DNA from: Pseudomonas svalbardensis
Lineage (GTDB): Bacteria > Pseudomonadota > Gammaproteobacteria > Pseudomonadales > Pseudomonadaceae
Direction of reading: 5' to 3'
DNA: 64,000 nucleotides
Assembly (NCBI RefSeq): GCF_030053115.1
Contig: NZ_CP125619.1
Location: 5,444,001 to 5,508,000, forward strand
Shown here: piece by piece, positions 51,250 through 62,789 of the stretch
How the letters are laid out: each line of letters opens with the position of its first letter
Position numbering within the stretch: the first letter of the stretch is position 1
Program-made: the position numbers and the translations under genes
Notes under the pieces: generated by a model
The model's input: only the letters and a program-made list of their open reading frames with translations
What the model was told of the DNA's origin: nothing
Database searches by the model: none

Positions 51250-52254
51250 TTGAACGCACCCATAGAACCACATCGTTTTATCCTCGAGCCCTTTGAGGCT
51301 CGCCGCTTCGCCAATCTGTGCGGGCAATTCGACGAGCATCTGCGCTTGATCGAACAGCGCCTGACCATCGAGATCCGCAACCGCGGAAACCAGTTCGAAC
51401 TGATCGGTGAACCCAAACACACCACCTCCGCGGAAAACCTCCTGCGCCGCCTGTACCGGGAAACCAAGGGTACTGAGCTGTCGCCGGACATCGTTCACCT
51501 GTTCCTGCAGGAATCGGCCGTCGAAGAGTTGGACAACGTCTCCCCCGGCGAACCCTCCGTGGCCCTGCGCACCAAAAAAGGCATGATTCGCCCTCGCGGC
51601 TTGAATCAGTTGCGCTACGTGAAGGAAATCCTCGGCAACGACATCAACTTCGGCATCGGCCCGGCCGGTACCGGCAAGACTTATCTGGCCGTTGCCTGCG
51701 CAGTAGACGCGCTGGAACGCGAACAGATTCGCCGCATCCTGCTGGTACGTCCGGCGGTTGAAGCGGGCGAAAAGCTCGGCTTCCTGCCCGGTGACTTGTC
51801 GCAGAAGATCGACCCGTACCTGCGCCCGCTCTACGACGCGCTCTACGAAATGCTCGGCTTCGAACACGTCGCCAAGCTGATCGAGCGCCAGGTGATCGAA
51901 GTTGCGCCGCTGGCCTACATGCGCGGTCGCACCTTGAACAACAGTTTCATCATCCTCGACGAAAGCCAGAACACCACCGTCGAGCAAATGAAGATGTTCC
52001 TGACCCGGATCGGCTTCGGCTCTACCGCGGTCATCACCGGTGACATCACCCAGGTCGACCTGCCGAAAGGCACCAAGTCCGGGCTGCACCATGTGATCGA
52101 GGTACTTAAAGACGTGCCGGGCATCAGCTTCACCCATTTCAAGCCCAAGGACGTTGTGCGCCATCCACTGGTGCAACGCATCGTCGAAGCCTACGAGCGC
52201 TTCGAGAATCGCGTGGCCGATGAAGCCCCGAAGGATAGCCGCCGCGATGCTTGA
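51250..52254 (+). CDS. ybeZ: PhoH-like ATPase (YbeZ)
   Basis: This 334-residue protein has a KH-like N-terminal region ([20 protein letters not shown]) and a PhoH ATPase domain. The latter shows Walker [21 protein letters not shown], Walker [12 protein letters not shown] and sensor [14 protein letters not shown]. YbeZ acts with YbeY in rRNA processing and ribosome quality control. The conserved N-terminus [20 protein letters not shown] begins at a TTG (51250); no ATG is near, and longer frames run back into miaB. It overlaps ybeY by 8 bases. Confidence 0.9.
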   Translation: MNAPIEPHRFILEPFEARRFANLCGQFDEHLRLIEQRLTIEIRNRGNQFELIGEPKHTTSAENLLRRLYRETKGTELSPDIVHLFLQESAVEELDNVSPGEPSVALRTKKGMIRPRGLNQLRYVKEILGNDINFGIGPAGTGKTYLAVACAVDALEREQIRRILLVRPAVEAGEKLGFLPGDLSQKIDPYLRPLYDALYEMLGFEHVAKLIERQVIEVAPLAYMRGRTLNNSFIILDESQNTTVEQMKMFLTRIGFGSTAVITGDITQVDLPKGTKSGLHHVIEVLKDVPGISFTHFKPKDVVRHPLVQRIVEAYERFENRVADEAPKDSRRDA

Positions 52255-52741
52255 GCTTGATCTGCAACTGGCTACCGAAGCGCCTGCCCCTAGCGAAGCC
52301 GAGTTCCGCCAATGGTGCGAACTGGCGCTGCGCCAGCGCACAGCCGACTCCGAAATGACCATCCGTTTGGTCGATGAAGCCGAAGGTCGTGAGCTCAATC
52401 ACACCTGGCGGCAAAAGGATTACGCCACTAACGTTCTGTCGTTCCCCGCAGACGTTCCCGACGAATTCCTGGATATCCCGCTACTGGGCGATCTGGTGAT
52501 CTGCGTGGCGGTGGTCGAGCGCGAAGCCGCTGAACAAGGCAAGGCACTCAAGGCCCATTGGGCTCATCTGGTCATTCACGGCTGCTTGCATCTGTTGGGT
52601 TACGACCATATAGATGACGATGAAGCCGAAGAAATGGAAGCACTGGAACGAACGTTGCTTGCAGAGTTGGGCTATCCCGACCCGTATGCGGACGACGAAA
52701 CAGACACATCCCCTATCGTTACAACAAAGGATTCAGAGTAA
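52247..52741 (+). CDS. ybeY: Endoribonuclease YbeY
   Basis: This 164-residue zinc-dependent RNase is needed for 16S rRNA 3'-end maturation and 70S quality control. The metal motif [20 protein letters not shown] (H3xH5xH) is intact and [10 protein letters not shown] is the conserved strand. The C-terminal tail ([15 protein letters not shown]) is acidic. The ATG lies inside the 3' end of ybeZ. It is the second gene of the ybeZ-ybeY-corC-lnt unit. Confidence 0.95.
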   Translation: MLELDLQLATEAPAPSEAEFRQWCELALRQRTADSEMTIRLVDEAEGRELNHTWRQKDYATNVLSFPADVPDEFLDIPLLGDLVICVAVVEREAAEQGKALKAHWAHLVIHGCLHLLGYDHIDDDEAEEMEALERTLLAELGYPDPYADDETDTSPIVTTKDSE

Positions 52742-52746
52742 TCGCT

Positions 52747-53586
52747 ATGAGCGAAGATCGATCGAGCAACGGGCAAAAGTCATGGCTGGGTAAGCTCACC
52801 CAGGCTTTTGCCCACGAGCCGAAGAACCGCCAGGAGCTGCTGGAGCTGCTGCGCGATGCACACCAAAACAAGTTGCTGGACAGCGAAGCGCTGGCCATCG
52901 TCGAAGGCGCCATCCAGGTTGCTGACCTGCAAGTACGGGACATCATGGTCCCGCGCTCGCAGATGATCAGCATCAAGGCGACCCAGACACCCCGCGAGTT
53001 CCTGCCTGCCGTGGTCGACTCGGCCCACTCCCGCTACCCGGTGATCGGCGAAAGCCACGATGACGTGATGGGCGTGTTGCTGGCCAAGGACTTGCTGCCG
53101 TTGATCCTCAAGGAGAACGGTGACAGCTTCAACATCAAGGACCTGCTGCGCCCGGCCACTTTCGTGCCCGAGTCCAAGCGTCTGAATGTGCTGCTGCGCG
53201 AGTTCCGCGCCAACCACAACCACATGGCCATCGTCATTGACGAATACGGCGGCGTGGCGGGCCTGGTGACCATCGAAGACGTACTGGAACAAATCGTCGG
53301 CGACATCGAAGACGAGCATGACGTCGAAGAAGACAGCTACATCAAGCCGCTGCCCAGCGGTGATTTCCTGATCAAGGCCCTGACGCCGATCGAGAACTTC
53401 AACGAGTTCTTCGACAGCCAATTCTCCGATGACGAATTCGACACCGTCGGTGGTCTGGTGATGAGCGCGTTCGGGCACCTGCCAAAACGCAACGAAATCA
53501 CTGAAATCGGCCCTTATCGCTTCCGCATCCTGAACGCCGACAGCCGTCGGATTCACCTGCTGCGCCTGACACCTATCGCCCGGTAA
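52747..53586 (+). CDS. corC: HlyC/CorC-family protein with paired CBS domains
   Basis: This 279-residue protein begins MSEDRSSNGQKSWLGKLTQA. Two CBS domains cover about residues 65-185 (VRDIMVPRSQMISIKATQTP, HNHMAIVIDEYGGVAGLVTI) and a CorC_HlyC FAD-like domain fills the last 80 residues (FDTVGGLVMSAFGHLPKRNE). It is cytoplasmic and linked to magnesium/cobalt efflux with CorA or to envelope homeostasis. It sits 5 bases after ybeY and 14 before lnt, the conserved order. Confidence 0.93.
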   Translation: MSEDRSSNGQKSWLGKLTQAFAHEPKNRQELLELLRDAHQNKLLDSEALAIVEGAIQVADLQVRDIMVPRSQMISIKATQTPREFLPAVVDSAHSRYPVIGESHDDVMGVLLAKDLLPLILKENGDSFNIKDLLRPATFVPESKRLNVLLREFRANHNHMAIVIDEYGGVAGLVTIEDVLEQIVGDIEDEHDVEEDSYIKPLPSGDFLIKALTPIENFNEFFDSQFSDDEFDTVGGLVMSAFGHLPKRNEITEIGPYRFRILNADSRRIHLLRLTPIAR

Positions 53587-53600
53587 TTCTAAGGATTGAA

Positions 53601-55124
53601 ATGCATCGTCTGACCCGCCCCGGCTGGCCCGGTAACCTGCTGGCCGTGGTGGCCGGTGCAATCACCACTCTGGCCCTGGCGCCGTTCGATCTCTGGCCGT
53701 TGGCGTTGCTGGCGGTCGGTTTCTTCTATGCCGGCTTGCGTGAACTGAACCCACGTCAGGCCCTGGGCCGTGGCTGGTGTTTCGGTTTCGGCCTGTTTGG
53801 CGCTGGCACCAGTTGGATCTACTACAGCATTCACCACTTCGGCGGCGCTTCGGTGCTGCTGGCCGGCTTCCTGATGCTGATCTTCACGGCGGCGATTGCC
53901 TGGTTCTTCGCCCTGCCCGCCTGGATCTGGGCGCGCTGGCTGCGGCGTAACGAAGCACCGCTGGCCGACGCCCTGGCGTTTGCGGCGTTGTGGGTCGGTC
54001 AGGAAGCCTTTCGCGGCTGGTTCCTGACCGGTTTCCCCTGGCTTTATTCCGGCTACAGCCAGCTCGACGGCCCGTTGGCCGGGCTCGCACCACTCGGCGG
54101 GATGTGGCTGATTTCCTTCACTCTGGCCCTGACGGCAGCGCTGATCTATAACGCTTTGCGTCTGGTACGCACCGGCCGCAAAGGCTTCATCGCCGCGGGT
54201 GTGTTGCTGCTGGTCGGCCCTTGGATCGCCGGCATGGCGCTCAAGGAACACGCCTGGACAACCCCGGCGGGAGCTCCGCTGAGTGTCGCGGCGATTCAGG
54301 GCAACATCGAACAGAGCATGAAGTGGGACCCGACGCAGCTCAACGCGCAGTTGGCGCTGTACCGCGACATGAGTTTCAGCTCGAAACCGGTCGACTTGCT
54401 GATCTGGCCGGAAACGGCCATTCCGGTGCTCAAGGAGTCCGCCGAGGGCTACCTGAACATGATGGGAAACTTCGCCGCAGAGCGTAAGTCCGCGCTGATT
54501 ACCGGCGTACCGATCCGCCAGGAAGTCCATCACGAGAAGCGCTTCTTCAACGGTATTACCGTGGCGGGTGAAGGCGATGGCACTTACCTCAAGCAGAAAC
54601 TTGTGCCGTTTGGCGAGTACGTTCCGTTGCAGGAAGTGTTACGGGGGCTGATCGCTTTCTTCGACCTGCCGATGTCGGACTTTGCCCGTGGCCCTGCCGA
54701 TCAGCCGATGCTGCAAGCCAAGGGCTATCAGATTGCGCCGTTCATCTGCTACGAAGTGGTTTACCCGGAATTCGCCGCCAGCCTCGCGGCGCGTAGCGAT
54801 TTGCTGCTGACCATCAGCAATGACACCTGGTTCGGCACCTCCATCGGCCCGCTGCAACACTTGCAGATGGCGCAGATGCGCGCGCTTGAGGCCGGTCGCT
54901 GGATGATCCGCGCCACCAACAACGGCGTGACCGGTTTGATCAACCCGTTCGGCCAGATCACCGTGCAGATCCCGCAGTTCGAACGCGGCATTCTGTACGG
55001 TGAAGTGGTGCCCATGCACAACCTGACGCCTTATCTTGAATGGCGTTCGTGGCCGCTGATCATTGTTTGCATGCTGTTGTTTGGCTGGGCGCTGGTTGCG
55101 AACCGGATGGCCAAGACTGTTTAA
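53601..55124 (+). CDS. lnt: Apolipoprotein N-acyltransferase
   Basis: This 507-residue inner-membrane enzyme adds the third acyl chain to lipoproteins. Six or more membrane segments fill the first 200 residues and a nitrilase-like periplasmic domain follows. The catalytic triad is visible: Glu in LIWPETAIPV, Lys in LKQKLVPFGEYVPL and Cys in APFICYEVVYPE. A last membrane segment ends the protein. It is the last gene of the unit, followed by a 13-bp palindrome. Confidence 0.95.
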   Translation: MHRLTRPGWPGNLLAVVAGAITTLALAPFDLWPLALLAVGFFYAGLRELNPRQALGRGWCFGFGLFGAGTSWIYYSIHHFGGASVLLAGFLMLIFTAAIAWFFALPAWIWARWLRRNEAPLADALAFAALWVGQEAFRGWFLTGFPWLYSGYSQLDGPLAGLAPLGGMWLISFTLALTAALIYNALRLVRTGRKGFIAAGVLLLVGPWIAGMALKEHAWTTPAGAPLSVAAIQGNIEQSMKWDPTQLNAQLALYRDMSFSSKPVDLLIWPETAIPVLKESAEGYLNMMGNFAAERKSALITGVPIRQEVHHEKRFFNGITVAGEGDGTYLKQKLVPFGEYVPLQEVLRGLIAFFDLPMSDFARGPADQPMLQAKGYQIAPFICYEVVYPEFAASLAARSDLLLTISNDTWFGTSIGPLQHLQMAQMRALEAGRWMIRATNNGVTGLINPFGQITVQIPQFERGILYGEVVPMHNLTPYLEWRSWPLIIVCMLLFGWALVANRMAKTV

Positions 55125-55133
55125 GTCAGCTTT

Positions 55134-55163
55134 TGTGGCGAGGGGATTTATCCCCTCGCCACA
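55134..55163. terminator. Palindromic bidirectional terminator/dispersed repeat
   Basis: TGTGGCGAGGGGA-TTTA-TCCCCTCGCCACA is a perfect 13-bp stem between convergent lnt and the ydcF-like gene. Its sequence matches a repeat common in fluorescent pseudomonads. Confidence 0.75.
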
Positions 55164-55165
55164 GG

Positions 55166-55927
55166 TCATCGGTAAAACAGTGAATACCCGATCTGCCCCA
55201 CCGCCTCATTCAACAACTGCCCGCTTTGCCAGATCGACTTGAATTCCGGCATCCAGCCGCCCAGTGGCCGGGCGTTGTCCACGCCTAAAAACCCCACCGG
55301 CGCCGGCACCACTTCAAATCCTGCCTTGTTGAAACTCCAGACCGCTCGCGGCATGTGCCAGGCCTGAGTCACGACGACCACGCGCTTGTTCCCTTCCGGC
55401 AACAACACCTCGGCGCTGAACTGCGCGTTTTCCCAGGTCGTGCGGCTGCGCCCTTCCTGCCAACGCACGGTCACGCCGAAATCATCGCGCAACGAGTCAG
55501 CCATCAATTTCGCTTCGGTTGGCGGGGTGCCGTAATGCAGGCCTCCGCTGGTCAGAATCGGCAAACCGGAGGCCTTGGCCAGCCGCGCCGCATAGCGCTC
55601 GCGTTCCAGGCCCACGCCCGTTGGCTGATCAGCGCCCCATGCAAGATCGCCCCGCTCACGCCCCGAACCGAGCACCACGATTGCATCGGCGCGCTGACTC
55701 AGCGTTGCCCATTCATCGCGAGCCAGCGGCGCTTCACGCTCCAGCGCCTTGGCGCCCCACTGCACCACCACCGGCAGGCTCATCAGCCAGAAGCCACCTA
55801 CGCCCAACGCAAAGCACAACCCGGCAAGGCGCGGTCTTGAGCGACGCAACCACCAGGCAAGCACCAACAGCAGCAAAAGAATGCCGGGCGGCAACAGGAG
55901 TTGTTTAACGAAATATCGAAAAGGCAT
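55166..55927 (-). CDS. YdcF/ElyC-family (DUF218) membrane protein
   Basis: This 253-residue protein begins MPFRYFVKQLLLPPGILLLL. Two N-terminal membrane segments are followed by the DUF218 domain: DAIVVLGSGRERGD, LPILTSGG, the hallmark EGRSRTTWENAQFSAEVL and VVTQAWHMPRAVWSFNKAGF. ElyC-like proteins are tied to envelope and peptidoglycan integrity. The start at 55927 lies behind GGAGATGCTCG. An in-frame start 19 codons upstream is less likely. Confidence 0.9.
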   Translation of the reverse strand: MPFRYFVKQLLLPPGILLLLLVLAWWLRRSRPRLAGLCFALGVGGFWLMSLPVVVQWGAKALEREAPLARDEWATLSQRADAIVVLGSGRERGDLAWGADQPTGVGLERERYAARLAKASGLPILTSGGLHYGTPPTEAKLMADSLRDDFGVTVRWQEGRSRTTWENAQFSAEVLLPEGNKRVVVVTQAWHMPRAVWSFNKAGFEVVPAPVGFLGVDNARPLGGWMPEFKSIWQSGQLLNEAVGQIGYSLFYR

Positions 55928-56035
55928 CGAGCATCTCCAAAAAGATGCCCGAAGCCTAAGTGGGTTGACGCAATGCGACAACAAATGCGGAAGGATTATG
56001 CTTCACAAATACATCAGACATTGCTTCCAGTGTCC

Positions 56036-56356
56036 TTACTTGAATTGCAAAGACCGGACCTTTACCGCGTCCCTGCCGGGAACCTTGTCCTTGAGCCAGA
56101 TGATCTTGGCCGAACGTGGTGCGTCGAGTTGCTTCACTGCTTCTGACAAGCATCCGTGTGTCTCACGTTCACTGCGATCGAGATACGCCTTGACCAGTGC
56201 AAACTCTGCGGGGCTCAAGCCACGCAATTCCAGTTCCAGCGGACGCTCATCGCGTAACCGGCCAGCGGTTTTTGCCGCGTCCAGGGCGATTCCCAGACGA
56301 TCGATCAGTCTTTCGTACAGCTCCGGTTTCGTAACTTTTTGCCGTGACTCAACCAT
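56036..56356 (-). CDS. Hypothetical protein, 106 residues
   Basis: I do not recognise this protein. It begins MVESRQKVTKPELYERLIDR and is rich in charged residues. A helical stretch GIALDAAKTAGRLRDERP and a C-terminal basic segment (KDKVPGRDAVKVRSLQFK) stand out. There is no signal peptide or membrane segment. A good ribosome site (GAGGTGAGGG) precedes the ATG, and third-position GC is lower than in neighbours. It is alone between the ydcF-like gene and leuS, on the opposite strand to leuS. A cytoplasmic, possibly nucleic-acid-binding protein. Confidence 0.6.
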   Translation of the reverse strand: MVESRQKVTKPELYERLIDRLGIALDAAKTAGRLRDERPLELELRGLSPAEFALVKAYLDRSERETHGCLSEAVKQLDAPRSAKIIWLKDKVPGRDAVKVRSLQFK

Positions 56357-59242
<2,886 letters not shown>

Positions 59243-59330
59243 TTGGATCAGGTGCCAGGTCATGCCTGGCGCCGAGTAAAACCTTTCGGGCCGCAAGATC
59301 GGCCCACATGGTTTCAAGGGGAGCAACAAG

Positions 59331-59936
59331 ATGATCAAACGCAATTTGCTGGTGATGGGCCTTGCGGTCCTGTTGAGCGCCTGCGGTTTCCAGCTGCGCG
59401 GCACCGGCACCAATGAACTGGCAATCAAGGAACTCGACCTGAGTGCCCGCAACGCCTACGGCGAAGTCGTGACACAACTGCGTCAGGTGCTGGAAAGCAG
59501 CGGCGTCAAGGTCTACAGCGGCGCACCTTACAAGCTGGTACTGACCGATGAGCAGGAAAGCCAACGCATCCTCAGCTACGCAGGTGCCGGTCGTACTGGC
59601 GAGTATCAGGTGAGCACAGTGCTGAACTACGACATCCGTGGTGAGAGCAACTTGACGCTGCTGAGCGACAAACTGGAAGTGCAAAAAATCTTTATCCACG
59701 ACGGCAGCAACCTCGTGGGCTCCGACCAGGAAGGCAACGACGCCCGCAAGGAAACCCGTCGTGAACTGGTTCAACGGATGATGCTGCGCCTGCAACAGCT
59801 CACTCCGGCTCAGCTGGATCAGATGCAACAGACCGCCAACGCCAAAGCCAAGGCTGAAGCCGATGCATTGGAAGCGGCGCAGAAGGCTGAAGCGCAAACG
59901 CCGCGCCAGTCGCCAATCGAACTGCCGCAGCAGTAA
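59331..59936 (+). CDS. lptE: LPS-assembly lipoprotein LptE
   Basis: This 201-residue outer-membrane lipoprotein has its signal ending VLLSACGFQLRG (lipid-modified Cys near residue 19). It forms the plug of the LptD barrel that inserts lipopolysaccharide into the outer leaflet. The body has YSGAPYKLVLTDEQESQRIL and VSTVLNYDIRG. The Lys/Ala/Glu-rich C-terminus (AKAKAEADALEAAQKAEAQT) is an extended helix. The start follows AAGGGGAGCAACAAG. The leuS-lptE-holA order is conserved in Gammaproteobacteria. Confidence 0.95.
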   Translation: MIKRNLLVMGLAVLLSACGFQLRGTGTNELAIKELDLSARNAYGEVVTQLRQVLESSGVKVYSGAPYKLVLTDEQESQRILSYAGAGRTGEYQVSTVLNYDIRGESNLTLLSDKLEVQKIFIHDGSNLVGSDQEGNDARKETRRELVQRMMLRLQQLTPAQLDQMQQTANAKAKAEADALEAAQKAEAQTPRQSPIELPQQ

Positions 59937-59942
59937 GACTTA

Positions 59943-59962
59943 CGGGGCGCTCAGGCGCCCCG
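59943..59962 (+). terminator. Hairpin between lptE and holA
   Basis: CGGGGCGC-TCAG-GCGCCCCG is an 8-bp stem 7 bases after the lptE stop. The following TTCGCCCTCTTCT is only partly T-rich, so it may attenuate rather than fully terminate. Confidence 0.5.
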
Positions 59963-59975
59963 TTCGCCCTCTTCT

Positions 59976-61013
59976 ATGAAACTCGCCCCCGCCCAACTCG
60001 CCAAACACCTGCAAGGTGCCCTCGCGCCGGTCTACATCATCAGTGGCGATGACCCACTGCTGTGTCAGGAAGCCGCCGACGCCATTCGTGCCGCCGCCCG
60101 CCAACAGGGATTCGACGAGCGCCAGGTCTTCGCCGCCGACGCCAGTTTCGACTGGGGAACGTTGCTGCAAGCCGGCGCGAGCATGTCTCTGTTCGCCGAA
60201 AAGCGCCTGCTGGAACTGCGTCTGCCGTCCGGCAAACCCGGAGACAAAGGCGCTGCCGCGTTTATCGAGTACTGTTCACGGCCCGCCGAAGACACGGTGT
60301 TGCTGATCAGCCTGCCGAAACTTGATGGCAGTGCGCAGAAAACCAAGTGGGGCAAGGCGCTGGTCGAAGGTCAGCAGACCCAGTTCGTGCAAATCTGGCC
60401 GATAGAGGCCAACCAGTTGCCGAGCTGGATCCGTCAACGGTTGTCCCAGGCCGGGCTTTCCGCCAGCCAGGACGCTGTCGAACTGATCGCCGCACGGGTC
60501 GAGGGCAACCTGCTGGCAGCAGCCCAGGAAATCGAAAAGCTCAAACTGATGGCCGAAGGTGGTCAGATCACCGTCGAAACTGTGCAAGCGGCCGTCGCTG
60601 ACAGTGCGCGCTTCGATGTCTTTGGCCTGACCGATGCGATTCTCAACGGCGAAGCGGCTCATGCCCTGCGCATGCTCGAAGGGCTGCGCGGTGAAGGCGT
60701 CGAACCACCCGTGATTCTCTGGGCGCTGGCCCGGGAGCTGCGCCTGCTGGCCAACTTGTCGCTGCAGTACAGCCAGGGCGTGCCACTGGACAAAGCCTTC
60801 AGCTCTGCCCGACCGCCGGTCTGGGACAAACGCAAACCATTGATGAGCAAAGCCCTGCAACGCTACTCGGCGCAACGCTGGGCGCAGTTGTTGCTGGAAG
60901 CACAGCGCATCGACGCACAGATCAAAGGCCAGGCCGCCGGTTCGCCGTGGATGAGCCTCAGTCGATTGTCGTTGTTGATGGCGGGCCAACGGCTGACGTT
61001 GCCTGCCGAATAA
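59976..61013 (+). CDS. holA: DNA polymerase III delta subunit
   Basis: This 345-residue clamp-loader subunit opens the beta sliding clamp. It begins MKLAPAQLAKHLQGALAPVY, with IISGDDPLLCQEAADAIRAA (degenerate P-loop region), RLLELRLPSGKPGDKGAAAF and AQEIEKLKLMAEGGQITVET. The C-terminal collar domain includes VILWALARELRLLANLSLQY. The length matches E. coli HolA (343). It lies 39 bases after lptE. Confidence 0.95.
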   Translation: MKLAPAQLAKHLQGALAPVYIISGDDPLLCQEAADAIRAAARQQGFDERQVFAADASFDWGTLLQAGASMSLFAEKRLLELRLPSGKPGDKGAAAFIEYCSRPAEDTVLLISLPKLDGSAQKTKWGKALVEGQQTQFVQIWPIEANQLPSWIRQRLSQAGLSASQDAVELIAARVEGNLLAAAQEIEKLKLMAEGGQITVETVQAAVADSARFDVFGLTDAILNGEAAHALRMLEGLRGEGVEPPVILWALARELRLLANLSLQYSQGVPLDKAFSSARPPVWDKRKPLMSKALQRYSAQRWAQLLLEAQRIDAQIKGQAAGSPWMSLSRLSLLMAGQRLTLPAE

Positions 61014-61117
61014 GATCGTCCGTCCTACACAACACACCTGCATTTGCCCTATAGACACAAGCCCCACTCTGTCCGATGATTTGCACCGCAAAACCCACTC
61101 ACTTGCGAGAAATCATC

Positions 61118-61282
61118 ATGAGCAAAAAGCCATCGAAGCATGGCCCCAACAAGGCCAAATCCATCATCGCCCAGCCTCTGTTCCGCAGCCGTCAGGAACC
61201 AGCCGGCAAGGGCAAAGGCAGCTACCGCCGCGAAGCCTTCCAGCCTAATAGCTGGGAGGCTTCTTACTTTCTGGCGGCCTGA
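61118..61282 (+). CDS. arfA: Alternative ribosome-rescue factor A
   Basis: This 54-residue basic protein begins MSKKPSKHGPNKAKSIIAQP. The ArfA core LFRSRQEPAGKGKGSYRREA follows, then NSWEASYFLAA. ArfA recruits release factor 2 to ribosomes stalled on mRNAs without a stop codon, a backup for tmRNA. A 13-bp hairpin (61232-61263) lies inside the coding sequence 16 bases before the stop codon. This matches the known regulation, in which arfA mRNA is cut or terminated there so that its product is made stably only when tmRNA fails. The start is preceded by GCGAGAAATCATC. Confidence 0.88.
   Translation: MSKKPSKHGPNKAKSIIAQPLFRSRQEPAGKGKGSYRREAFQPNSWEASYFLAA
61232..61271 (+). promoter_or_regulatory. 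Hairpin inside arfA (RNase III site or intragenic terminator)
   Basis: GAAGCCTTCCAGC (61232-61244) pairs with GCTGGGAGGCTTC (61251-61263). There are 13 bp with one G-T pair and a 6-base loop CTAATA, then the T-rich TTACTTTC. It lies wholly in the arfA reading frame, upstream of its stop codon. Confidence 0.75.
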
Positions 61283-61344
61283 AAGGCAAGCGCTCGCTCA
61301 ACATGTTAAGGTCTGCACCTGATTCGTACTCTCTGGACCCGTGC

Positions 61345-62667
61345 ATGCCCCTTTGTATTTCCCGTCGTTGGCCCCTGCGCCAACTGATAGCTGCCTCCAG
61401 CCTCATTTTGCTTGTTGCCTGCGCGGAAAAACCCACCGCAGCCGACGCCAAGCCGCTTCAGACCCTACCCGTCGCGACAGCCCCTGCGATCATTCCGCCC
61501 GTGGTTCCGACCGGTGAAAACCTCGACATCCAGCCCACCCAGACCTTCGCCGAATGGCAGGCGGGTTTCCGCAAGGACGCTCTGGCCGCCGGTATCCGCG
61601 CCGACCTGTTCGACCGCGCCTTCGCCAATGTCAGCCTCGACACCAGCGTGATCCGTGCCGACCGCAGCCAGCCAGAATTCTCCCGTCCGGTGTGGGAATA
61701 CCTCGACGGCGCCCTTTCGCCGCTGCGGGTACACAAAGGCCAGGCGCTGGTCAGCCAGTACGCCGACATCCTGCAAAGCATCGAACAGCGCTACGGCGTC
61801 GATCGTCAGGTACTGGTCTCGGTGTGGGGCATGGAAAGTAACTTCGGGCAGTTCCAGGGCAACAAGTCGGTGATTAATTCCCTGGCGACCTTGGCCTATG
61901 AAGGTCGGCGTCCCGGGTTTGCCCACGCGCAACTGATCGCCGCCCTGCAGATCCTGCAACAGGGTGATATCGAGCCTGAGAAAATGCTTGGTTCCTGGGC
62001 CGGCGCCATGGGCCAGACCCAGTTCATCCCAACCACCTACAACACCCACGCCGTGGACTTCGATGGCGATGGTCGCCGCGACATCTGGGGCAGCCCGGCC
62101 GACGCGCTGGCCTCGACGGCGCACTACCTGCAAAGCTCAGGCTGGCAAAAAGGCCAGCCGTGGGGCTTTGAAGTGCAGCTTCCGGGCAGTTTCAACTACG
62201 CCCTGGCCGATGGCACGATTCGCAAGAGCGTCGCTGAATGGCTGCAACTGGGTGTCACCCTGCCCAATGGCGGCCTGGTTCCGCCAGGCTCCGAACACCT
62301 GTCAGCCGCCCTGTTGCTGCCGGCCGGTTACCGTGGCCCGGCGTTCCTGGTCCTCGACAACTTCCGCGCGATCCTCAAGTACAACAACTCGTCGTCTTAC
62401 GCCTTGGCCGTTAGCCTGTTGTCGGAGCGTTTCAACGGCGCCGGCCTGATCAACGGCACATGGCCGAAAGATGATTTGCCGCTGAGCCGTACCGAGCGGA
62501 TCGAACTGCAAAGCTTGCTGAGCGCGCAGAACTATGACGCTGGCAATGCTGACGGCATTATCGGCGCCAACACCCGCAAGGCGATCCGCAGCGCCCAGCA
62601 GTCGTTTGGCTGGCCGGCGGATGGGTATCCGACGCACAAGTTACTCGAAGGCCTGCGTAACCGCTAA
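61345..62667 (+). CDS. MltB-family lytic murein transglycosylase, lipoprotein
   Basis: This 440-residue protein has a lipobox LLVACAEK (Cys near residue 27), so it is likely attached to a membrane facing the periplasm. The SLT_2 catalytic domain has VSVWGMESNFGQFQGNKSVI with the catalytic Glu, then GSWAGAMGQTQFIPTTY and DGRRDIWGSPADALAS. A C-terminal peptidoglycan-binding domain (NADGIIGANTRKAIRSAQQS) ends the protein. It cleaves glycan strands to 1,6-anhydro products. The start at 61345 gives a short signal; an ATG 14 codons upstream is in frame. Confidence 0.92.
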   Translation: MPLCISRRWPLRQLIAASSLILLVACAEKPTAADAKPLQTLPVATAPAIIPPVVPTGENLDIQPTQTFAEWQAGFRKDALAAGIRADLFDRAFANVSLDTSVIRADRSQPEFSRPVWEYLDGALSPLRVHKGQALVSQYADILQSIEQRYGVDRQVLVSVWGMESNFGQFQGNKSVINSLATLAYEGRRPGFAHAQLIAALQILQQGDIEPEKMLGSWAGAMGQTQFIPTTYNTHAVDFDGDGRRDIWGSPADALASTAHYLQSSGWQKGQPWGFEVQLPGSFNYALADGTIRKSVAEWLQLGVTLPNGGLVPPGSEHLSAALLLPAGYRGPAFLVLDNFRAILKYNNSSSYALAVSLLSERFNGAGLINGTWPKDDLPLSRTERIELQSLLSAQNYDAGNADGIIGANTRKAIRSAQQSFGWPADGYPTHKLLEGLRNR

Positions 62668-62672
62668 AAAAG

Positions 62673-62766
62673 CTTCGCGAGCAGGCTCGCTCCCACATTT
62701 GATCTTCAGTAAATACAGCATTTGTATTCGACGCAGATCAGTGTGGGAGCGAGCCTGCTCGCGAAG
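62673..62766. repeat. REP pair
   Basis: CTTCGCGAGCAGGCTCGCTC starts at 62673 and its inverted copy ends GCTCGCGAAG at 62766. The arms are about 26 bases. It lies between convergent genes. Confidence 0.9.
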
Positions 62767-62789
62767 ACTGACTATCAGACGACCAAGCT

